From Circinella minor (lineage: Eukaryota > Mucoromycota > Mucoromycetes > Mucorales > Lichtheimiaceae): a stretch of 25,263 nucleotides of DNA. The notes below the pieces were generated by a model. The model was not told the DNA's origin. It worked only from the letters and a program-made list of their open reading frames with translations, and searched no databases. The stretch lies in assembly GCA_016758965.1 (NCBI GenBank), contig JAEPRB010000141.1:81324-106586 (forward strand). Reading direction: 5' to 3'. Of the stretch, positions 10,537 to 18,635 are shown in pieces. Each line of letters begins with the position of its first letter. Positions within the stretch are counted from its first letter, which is position 1. Both the position numbers and the translations under genes were made by a program.

Positions 10537-11011
10537 ATGTTGATGCGACAAATTAATAATGTAAAGGTGTCATTATCACCTTTTAATAAGGCTTCTAAAG
10601 CATCACGGTAAATGAATAGAATGTTTTAATGCTTAATGGGTTGAAAATGGTCGTTATTTAATAATAATAATAATAATAATAATATTAGGTTATTTTTAAA
10701 TCGCGTGAATACCGACGAAGCTCGTAGAGCTAATCCTGCTTTAAAAATTACAGCAACCATGTTAAATGATGTTCAAGCACCTTCTCGTATTGACGTTGTA
10801 TATCGTACGTTTATAGTTATGTTATTATTATTATTATTATTACTCTTATCATTATTATTAAATACTAACTTATATAATATTTTTTTAAAAAAAAGGTGAT
10901 GGAAAGACACTTGGACTTGATAGTGATAAACTAAAGATTGACAACATTGTTGAACTTGTAAACAAACATGCTAAAAAATTAGAAGAAGCTGAACAAGCAA
11001 ATTCTTGGTAA
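10537..11011 (+). CDS. Mitochondrial large ribosomal subunit protein mL53
   Basis: A small mitoribosomal protein, mL53 (yeast Mrpl44 family), part of the large subunit. Three exons: 10537-10607, 10689-10804 and 10896-11011, giving 100 aa with matched phases. The N-terminus is basic with few acidic residues and has the family segment VSLSPFNKASKASRLFLNR, then ANPALKITATMLNDV and a short Asp-Gly-Lys turn before the final helix. Both introns contain (AAT)n or (TTA)n arrays, and the second has an exact TACTAAC branch-site match near 10863-10869. The first ATG at 10537 gives an N-terminus suitable for mitochondrial import without a long presequence. Identification is by resemblance to mL53 and matching length. 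Confidence 0.85.
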
Positions 11012-11162
11012 CTTCTTTCTTTCTTTTCTCTATCATAGAATCCAAGAAGATCAAACAAACATATCTTTTTTGTAAATAATCCTTTTCCTTCCTTTCCTTT
11101 CTCTTTAAAAAAAAAAAAACTGATTTAAAAACAAACCTGTTTTATTATTATTATTATTATTA

Positions 11163-11734
11163 TTAATGAGCTTCAATTAAAAGTTTACTTTCAAGTACAC
11201 ATTTTCCTTCTTTATATTTATTATCATCATTATAAGCTTTAATCTATATAATTTATATAATATAAAACATATATATATATATATATTATTATTATCCATT
11301 AATAATAATAATAATAATATTAATAATAAAATAGAACTTACATATATCCAACCAAGTATTGTATTACATTTAGTACAAAGTACATCTTTAATTGTATGTA
11401 ATCCCGTAGTCATTGTTCTATCTTGTTCATCACCTTGAATAATATTCACTCTATTAAATATTGAATACAAGTTAATATTCTCCTTAATAACTATTTTTTT
11501 TTTAATATCATTCAAAAAGATTTTATTTACACTTGATGAAAAAGATAAGCTTGACCATATTTTCCTTGAAATTGCTATTTTCAAATAGAAATAAAGTTAA
11601 AAAAAAAACCTAAAAATAATTATATAAATATTTACCTTTGAAAGTATAAAATCTTCGGTAGCTAAATGAGTTTTACATTGACTACAAGCGTAAATATTAT
11701 TTCCTTCAAGAAAAGTTCGATAAATTAATCCCAT
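11163..11734 (-). CDS. Yippee-like zinc-binding protein
   Basis: Yippee/Moh1 family protein of unknown biochemical role, conserved across eukaryotes; in yeast the homologue Moh1 is linked to glucose starvation and GID-type complexes. Four exons: 11734-11636, 11574-11531, 11450-11342 and 11243-11163, giving 110 aa. The zinc-binding pairs are C17/C20 and C73/C76. The second exon is only 44 bases and encodes the signature FQGKYGQAYLF. The third gives EQDRTMTTGLHTIKDV followed by the second Cys pair and LGW, and the last gives KYKEGK. All are diagnostic for Yippee. A contiguous open frame across 11584-11177 reads through introns in the wrong frame for exon 2 and is misleading. It is convergent with mL53 and divergent from the USP gene. 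Confidence 0.95.
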
Positions 11735-11908
11735 AATTTCTTTCTTCTTCTTCTTATTAAAAAGAGATATACAAAGTAAAGTGCTTTTTGTTGTTGTTGT
11801 AGTTGTTGTGTGTAAAAAGAAAGAAAGGGAAAAAAGGAAAAAAGAGAAAAAGAGAAAAGTTGTGTAATGTAATCAAACATCTATGTAATGCTTATATGTG
11901 TTGTGTGT

Positions 11909-11933
11909 TGTGTGTGTGTGTGTGTGTGTGTGT
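11909..11933. repeat. (TG)n dinucleotide repeat
   Basis: Twenty-five bases of uninterrupted alternating TG preceded by imperfect TGTGTTG units. Alternating purine-pyrimidine tracts of this kind can adopt Z-DNA. Confidence 0.9.
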
Positions 11934-12098
11934 CTTTTTTACCTGATGATTATTTCATAGCGGAACCCTATTTTTTTTTTGATTATTGTTCCAAAAAGTA
12001 AAAAAAAATGCACATAAACTGGGTGTGATGAACCTTTTTTTGACTCTCCTCTCTCTTTCTCTTCCCACATTAAAGTTCCAGGCCCCTCTCCCCCCACC

Positions 12099-12117
12099 CA
12101 CACACACACACACACAA
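12099..12117. repeat. (CA)n dinucleotide repeat
   Basis: Nineteen bases of alternating CA, complementary to the (TG)n tract at 11909-11933, about 85 bases before the USP start codon. Confidence 0.9.
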
Positions 12118-12200
12118 ATTATTTTTTTTTTGTTCTCACTTTCTTTTTACTTTCTACATATTTACTACATAAATAAAAATAAAAAAAAAAAAAAAACATT

Positions 12201-13534
12201 ATGGATCTCGACGCACTTTTAGCACAAGAAATCGAAGATTTAAATCGAGATAGTGAAGAAGATCGACGAGTCAAAGAAGCTATTATTCTCGATAAAAGAG
12301 ATCCTAACAAGATTTTATGTCATGATGATTATTCTACAGACGATGATGATGAAGATAGTACTTCTGAAACAACACATATACATTCTAGACGACGTACTGT
12401 ACGTTACTATGATGAAATCAATAGAGACGATGAAGATTATTTTGAAGATGATTTAGCTATTCGTGACCCAGAATTATTTAAAACAACAGAATTAAATCGA
12501 CAAATTATTTTGGATGAACAACAACAACAAGAATCAGAAGGAGGAATAGCAGGATATATTCAACAACGTAAAAAATCAATTGCTTTAATGACACAAAGAC
12601 CTCCAGAATTAGTATTTTCAGATCCTCCTATTACTGTTACTGAACCAGATCGTATCATTGTTACATTTCATTATGGAAAATCAAATGAAAAACCTATTCA
12701 AAAATCTCGTAAATATATGATGGCGTGTGATTTTGGTGAAGAAAGTATGTATGCAATGAATTGGGCATTAGGTACTATGTTACGTGATGGTGATGAAGTT
12801 CATGTTGCAACTGTTGTATCACCAGAAGAAGACCTTGATGATATGGATGATGAACAAAAATATCGTCTTTGGCAAGAGGTATAAAAATATCTATATTTAT
12901 TTATTTTTTAATATACGTATATATATAAAATGACGCTTACATTAATAATACATTATTAGATGGATCGTAAATCTAAAAGTTTGATATCTAAAGTACGTTC
13001 CAAGTTGGAAGAAATGTTATTATATAATATTACCATTGTCATTTATTCAATTGCTGGTCAAACCAAGGAATCTTTATTGGAATTGGTAATTATATTATAC
13101 ATTGGGGGGAGGGGAATGTTCACTCACAACATAACAATTTATTTTATAGTACTAACTTTAACTTTAATATATATATTAGATTTATAGCCTACCATTAACT
13201 ATGGTTGTATGTGGTTCAAGAGAAAAGGGTGCTTTTAAAGGGTACAGTATTTTATTATTAATACGAATACAACTAGATAATTTTTACCATAAATACTAAT
13301 AACAATAATATTAATAATTATAGTTTACTGATGGGAAGTGTATCTACTTTTCTTGTTCATAATTCACCTATACCAGTATCTGTTGTACGTCCTCAAAAGA
13401 AAGAAAAGAAAAACAAGAAAAAAATGACTGCAGCTCAAAAACTATCACAATCTGTACGTAATGGTCAACTTAAAGTGGATGAAGCTGCCGGTGCTGCTGC
13501 TCCCAATGTCAGTTATCAACAACAGACCCAATAA
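12201..13534 (+). CDS. Universal stress protein (UspA) domain protein with acidic N-terminus
   Basis: Four exons: 12201-12878, 12960-13085, 13180-13241 and 13324-13534, giving 358 aa. Residues 1-110 are strongly acidic and low in hydrophobics, a likely disordered extension. The UspA fold starts near residue 169 (KYMMACDFGEESMYAMNWAL) and ends near 310, with LLYNITIVIYSIAG in the middle. The nucleotide-binding loop normally reads G-x2-G-x9-G-S/T. Here it is G280-S-R-E283, then nine residues, then G293-S294, so the second Gly is replaced by Glu. This could weaken ATP binding. The C-terminus is Lys-rich then Ala/Gln-rich. Intron 2 carries a TACTAAC branch-site match near 13150. Related fungal USP proteins have similar long extensions. 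Its ligand and role are unknown. Confidence 0.88.
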
Positions 13535-14005
13535 TAATATATCTTTCTTTCTTCATTTTTAATAACATCACATTTATTTGAAAAAGGATCAACCATCTAT
13601 TTTTTTTATCTTATAATATATATTATAATAGTAATAATATTCCCCAACAACTATCATATAAAAAGAATATACTGTAACCCCATTCCCCCCAACACACAAG
13701 TTTTTTTTTTCCCTTTTTTCTTGCACATACGTAATGGATGATAATAATATAATAATATTGATGATATAATAGTATAACTTTTTTTTTTATATGTCTTCAA
13801 TAATAATAATAATAATAACACGAAATATAATTTGGAGTATACAATACTACCCTTTACATTATATATGATAAAAAAAATGATTTTGTTGATTGTTTAGATA
13901 CAAATGAAGAGTGAAAAAGTAAAAATAATAAAACTATTATTATTGTTTTTGAAGTGCAAAATGGAATGTACGTTTTTGTTTTTTTTTTTTTTTTTTTTTG
14001 TATTT
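13535..14005. other. Convergent intergenic region (USP and RING protein 3' ends)
   Basis: A 471-base AT-rich gap between two opposing stop codons with (AAT)n, homopolymer T and short GC patches near 13680. It should hold both 3' UTRs. No gene is seen. Confidence 0.5.
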
Positions 14006-15374
14006 TTAATAAAATATAATAGCAGCAAGAAATAATATAATAACCATTAAAATTAACCTAGATAAAAAGGAACTTTGTGCATTCTGTCCATGTAAACCAT
14101 TAGTTGTTGCTGGGATATTCTATTATATATATATATATATATATATTAATTAGTTACCATGGATTCATTTCATCACCATCAAACACAAGCACAAACACAA
14201 ACACATCATTTCATATATGATAAATTAATAATATTTAATAAACATACCAAAGTGATCCCTAATGGAAATAATCCAATGCCTGCAGAAATAGCGACATTAC
14301 TACCTGCATTATACATGGTTCCTCGAAAAGGTTGTCCAAAAAATGATGTTCCAGGTTGATTTGGATCTCTTAATGGGGGTGGTCGTTGGCCTGCTGGGCG
14401 TGTGGGTATCGATGGATCCGTCCTACACATAATATATATTGTCAACATGTACATTTCTTTCTCTCTAAATGAAACTTATTTCACTTTTATTTATTATTAT
14501 TTTTTTTTACCTTGGATCTTTTTCTTCTCTTCCTCGTCCATAAACAGGAATTACTTTATCTTTACCACATCCTGCTTTACAAACAGGACACGTTGGATTT
14601 CTTGATTGTGCATTAAGCCATTGTGCAATACATGACCAACTATATTTATATAAAACAAAAAAAAAATGAGAAATAATTTCATATAGAATGTATAGTAAGA
14701 AAAAAAAATATTTACCAAAATAAATGACCACATAAGGTCAATACAGGATGTGTTGCTGTATCAAAGCTATATATATATATATATATAAATATTAAATATA
14801 AAAATTCATATGATTCCCCAAAATCATCCTATTTAAAAACCATATCACCCATTAAAACTTACCATATATTACATTCATAAAATCCACTATTCCCATTACT
14901 ATGTTGATTATGATTATGACTACTGCTTGCTTCTTCAGTCGTAGTACCAGACGACGACTCATCTTCATTATTATTATTATCATTATCATTATCGTTACTA
15001 TTATTATTTGTCACAGCTGTTGTTCTTCCTTCTCCTGCTACAACTGCTTTTCCACCATGCCGTCGTCTAAGTTCATTAGAATTATATGAAAATTGACTTC
15101 GTTTTCGTTCTGGAATTATTGGGTCAGAATCATTGGGTGTTTGTGATGATACACTTGCTGCCATTGTTGTTGTTGTTGTTGTTGGTATATCTGACTCGTT
15201 CACATGACTTGACCTATTTTCTTGTAATAATGGTTCTTCTTGTTCTTGTTGTAAAGATGGTTCTTGTATTATTGGTGAATTTACATCCTGTAAAATGGGT
15301 GAATTGCTCGTTGTCGTCGTCGTCGTGTCATTATTGTCGTTATGGTCAACGTCCCTCGTAACAGTTTCATTCAT
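14006..15374 (-). CDS. RNF5/RNF185-like membrane RING E3 ubiquitin ligase
   Basis: Five exons: 15374-14863, 14766-14716, 14639-14511, 14422-14248 and 14119-14006, giving 326 aa. The C3HC4 RING ligands are C168, C171, C183, H185, C188, C191, C205 and C208, and introns 1 and 2 fall inside this domain. Downstream, a Pro/Arg segment with RPAGQRPPPLRDP, then NVAISAGIGLFPLGITL, then a C-terminal hydrophobic anchor (about residues 310-326) match the layout of RNF5/RNF185, ER-membrane ligases acting in ER-associated degradation. Those proteins are about 180-190 aa. This one has an extra 160-residue N-terminus made of Thr, Ser, Asn, Asp and Gln runs that looks disordered. The Met at 15374 is the first ATG of the frame. 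ER location is inferred from the family. It is divergent from the DUF3605 gene. Confidence 0.93.
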
Positions 15375-16366
15375 TGAGGGCAAAAAAAAAAAAGAATAAT
15401 ATTTTACTTTTTTTTTTTTTTTGATGTGCTAAATGTGTAAGATATTTGTTGAGTTGTATAATAACTTTGTTAAAAAGTAAAGTTTTCACACACGCACATA
15501 CATATATATATTATACACAAGTTTAATGTCGTATCTTTTTTTTTTCTTTTCTAAGAGAGAGAGAGATGATTCAGTTTGTATGAGCCTATCACAAAGTTGA
15601 TTGAATGACGGACAAATTATTTAACCGATTACTGAAAAAAAAGACTTGTTTCGGTTCAACTGGCATAACCATGCATTTTGATTCATTTTATTAGTAAAAA
15701 AAGAAAAAGAAAGTATTTTGATTATTACATTTACTTTGATCTTTAAATTTTTTTTCCCACTTTTGTATGTTATGAATAGTATTTATTAATTACTTTTTTC
15801 ATCATTTTACTAGTATCACTCATAAGAACATTTCTTTTTTTCATCTTGGTGAAACACTACCAGGCTTCAAAAAAAAAAGGGTTTTAAAACTAAATGAAAA
15901 AAAGTATATACATATATATATTTAATGCTCCACTATTTCCTTCTATAGGTATTTCAGCCATATTGCCATTTTACTTGTAAGTTGTCCTCATAAAGTTTAA
16001 TTTTTGAAAAGAAAAAAAAAACCCTGTGCCCTACTAAATATATATTATACGGATTTTTCATTGAAATTATACGTACTTTAAATAATGGAGAGAGGAAAGG
16101 GAGTGTGGTCAATAAAAAAAAAATCAAGTAAAAAAAAAAAAAGTAGTTAATAGTAAACTATACTTTTATAATGAATCTTCAAGAAAGAAGAGAAAAGTGG
16201 GGAAGAGGGGAGTGTAGAGATTGTTCAGGTATATTAAAAAAATAATGCATATTGAGCGGAAAATGAAATCGCCGCGGGTGAACTTTTCTTTATTTTTTTG
16301 AAGGGTCGATTTAACTGAATTTGGTAAGGATGTGTCTCTTTTAATTCGGTTTCCATGGGAAAACGA

Positions 16367-16400
16367 CAACAAGTTGACCACTTGTTGCCAATTGAATTGG
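16367..16400. repeat. Two adjacent short inverted repeats
   Basis: CAACAAGT at 16367-16374 pairs with ACTTGTTG at 16380-16387 across a five-base loop. Immediately after, CCAATT at 16388-16393 pairs with AATTGG at 16395-16400 across a single G. Confidence 0.7.
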
Positions 16401-16470
16401 TTGCTTAACAACTATTTTTTTTCTTTTGTGAATGAATTTTATTTTATTTTATAATGAAATAGAGCATTGG

Positions 16471-16491
16471 ATTATAATGAATCATTATAAT
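16471..16491. repeat. Ten-base perfect inverted repeat with one-base spacer
   Basis: ATTATAATGA at 16471-16480 is followed by one A and then its exact reverse complement TCATTATAAT at 16482-16491. In AT-rich DNA some palindromes are expected, but this arm length is notable. Confidence 0.7.
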
Positions 16492-16783
16492 GACCTTATT
16501 TCAACAATTTATAAGATCAATAATAATTTCCTTCATACTTTAATGAATATAGGTAACAAGATTAAAAAAATAAAAACGTCAGCTTATGTAATACGGGTAT
16601 AACACCAAAATAATAATAATAATAATAGAAGGGACTAAAAAAAAAGGGGGGGGGAAGTTCTGTAAATATATATATATTCATATATATAGACATACACCCG
16701 ATTCGATTTATTTATTCTTTCTTTTTTCTACAAATTTCTTTCCCGTCTTTTTTTTTTTTTTTTTTTCTCTTTTTCATATCATA

Positions 16784-17584
16784 ATGTCACCCAGTATTGA
16801 AAATACAGCTGATAATATTAATAGTACCATTACTACTACTACAACGTCCACCAATATCTCAAACGTTATTCCGGGTTCAGACGATTGGTTTGGTGATCAA
16901 GTTCATGATTGGAATGAGATTTACAATGCAGTCAGTAAGTTCTAATTTTCCATGATGAATGGAGAATCATATTAGTATTATTTTTCACATTCATTTTTTT
17001 TTTTAAAAAAAAAAAAAAGAAATACACTAGTCATGATATATTATTCTTTCACCACTCCCTACACCCTTCTTTTGAAATATAACAAACGTTATCTTTATAT
17101 ACTATTAAACCTGATCGTCGTTATTTTGAACTCTTTAAATAATGGATTAATAAATAAACTTTCTAACTATTTTTTTTTAGTCAGTAACAAAGTACAAACA
17201 CTTCGACGTAATCGAGAAGGTCAACGTGTTTATCGAGAGTGGATCGATAATACTTTATCAAAATATAAAAATGTGGAAGATTATTTAGTGAAAGAAAAAT
17301 TACATTTTCCAAAAGAAATACCACAAGATGTGAATCGACCTCATTATATTCTACTTCCTAATGATTTTCCTTATTCTACTGCACCAGGTATTAAACATGT
17401 TTTGATTTGGTCACAACAATCATTAAAAGAAAATTATGTCAAGGAAATTCTTGAAGAACATTATGGTAGTCAACAATGGGAATGGGTTTATTTTGTAAAT
17501 CCTCCGGAAACTCAAAGTGTTCGTAAATTACCTCATGTTCATGTATTTATGCGACCTCGTCAACAACAACAACAACAACAATAG
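16784..17584 (+). CDS. DUF3605 family protein (GIG1-like)
   Basis: Two exons, 16784-16934 and 17181-17584, give 184 aa. The 246-base intron has GTAAGT and a CTAAC-then-T-run acceptor, and phase 1 joins correctly. The protein resembles the fungal DUF3605 family, which includes the N-acetylglucosamine-induced protein Gig1 of Candida. Diagnostic stretches are RPHYILLPNDFPY, then GIKHVLIWSQQSL, then the C-terminal WEWVYFVNPPETQSVRKLPH with HVHVFMR. The biochemical function is unknown to me. The N-terminus is Thr/Ser/Asn-rich and the C-terminus ends in a run of seven Gln. An open frame beginning inside the intron (17033) runs into exon 2, so an alternative unspliced product cannot be excluded but would lack the true N-terminus. 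Confidence 0.82.
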
Positions 17585-18635
17585 TAGCAACCCATTTTTG
17601 ATTTATTTATATACACTACATGTTGAATAACAATTATGTTAGAAAATGGGTTTATATAAAATATAAAATAGAATTCTTCTTTCTTTTTTTTCCCCCAACC
17701 TACAATTCCCAAAACACTTCGTTTACATTCTACTTATTATAAAGATAACACCAAAATAAAGTTCAGTAGATATATACAATACAGTTTATAATCAAACAAG
17801 TATTAGTTGATTACATGGTCAATAATAAAGAGATCACTTTTTTATTATTAGACAATATCCAAAAAACGAATGTGTATTCCGATCCAAAAAAAAAAAAAAA
17901 AATAAGTACCTTGTAAAGAATATAAATAATGAGATATACTATATGTATGAAAAAGAACTAAATCAGTATATAAGAATGTATCATGAAAAGATTTAAAGAT
18001 GAAGTTTTTATTTTCTAATATCCTTTTTTTTTCAAACGCATCTAAGTAGGCATAAATTATATAATCTTGATTTAAATCGCATAAAAGTGACAAAAATTAT
18101 TATTTATAAAATAACCATGGGAACAAATGCCACATGTTCCTAAAACTTGAAATTTATTGGTTAATACAAAATTATTATTATTTTTACAAATATGTATCTA
18201 TAGTATATGCTTCTTTTGCATAATATATGTCTCGTATATGCGTAATTAATATTGGTTACATGATCTGTTTAAACTTCTTACTCATCTGAGTTATTTTTTG
18301 TTTCTTTAAAAAAAATTAACAGAAAGGAAAAAGAAACTTACAACCTACACGAACCCTTTAAGATAATATGTAACAAAAAAAAAAGACAAAGATTCATGTT
18401 ATCCTAGCAACTATGAACAAGGTGTTTTACCCGCGAAAATTTAACGCGTTTTTATAAAAAAAAAAAAAAAAAAAAGTGAGGGAAGGGGAGTTGAGCGCGA
18501 GAGACGCATGACTTTTTTGATAGAATCTCTCTCGGTTTTTGCCCTGGTTCCGATTTTTTTTTTTACTTTTTACTTTTTTCAAAAACTTCTCTTTTCTTTA
18601 TTTTCTTTGTCTACGTTCTTCTCCTTCTTTTATCA
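17585..18635. other. Intergenic region upstream of the RABL6-like gene
   Basis: About 1 kb between two same-strand genes. It starts with the DUF3605 3' UTR and is AT-rich. Closer to the RABL6-like start it becomes more complex, with CGCGAAAA at 18432-18439 and ACGCGT at 18444-18449, which resemble yeast SCB and MCB cell-cycle elements, about 190 bases before the ATG. A pyrimidine-rich stretch (18555-18630) directly precedes the start. No gene is called. Confidence 0.45.

Larger units (their letters stand above)
11735..12200. promoter_or_regulatory. Divergent promoter of the Yippee and USP genes
   Basis: A 466-base region between opposite start codons. It holds an alternating (TG)n tract at 11909-11933 and, 165 bases further, an alternating (CA)n tract at 12099-12117, so the two can pair as an inverted repeat. 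Pyrimidine-rich stretches flank the (CA)n. No gene is visible. Confidence 0.5.
15375..16783. other. Long divergent intergenic region with short palindromes
   Basis: About 1.4 kb between the RING and DUF3605 start codons. Most is A/T-rich simple sequence. A less AT-rich block at about 16255-16400 contains two abutting hairpins, and a third near-perfect palindrome lies at 16471-16491. An open frame on the minus strand at 16411-16166 starts at a non-ATG codon and resembles nothing known to me, so no gene is called. A G run near 16645-16654 and a long T run before 16770 lie close to the DUF3605 start. Confidence 0.5.

Noticed and set aside
11177..11584. A 135-codon minus-strand ORF that seems to be one gene
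   Set aside because: It reads through Yippee introns and is out of frame in the short second exon. The spliced four-exon model restores the full Yippee signature.
14901..15361. Plus-strand ORFs opposite the RNF5/RNF185-like first exon
   Set aside because: They are antisense readings of triplet-repeat coding sequence for Asn, Asp and Thr runs.
16166..16411. An 81-codon minus-strand ORF in the RING-DUF3605 spacer
   Set aside because: It starts at TTG, resembles no known family and ends in hydrophobic simple sequence. It overlaps the palindrome cluster, which explains part of its non-random look.
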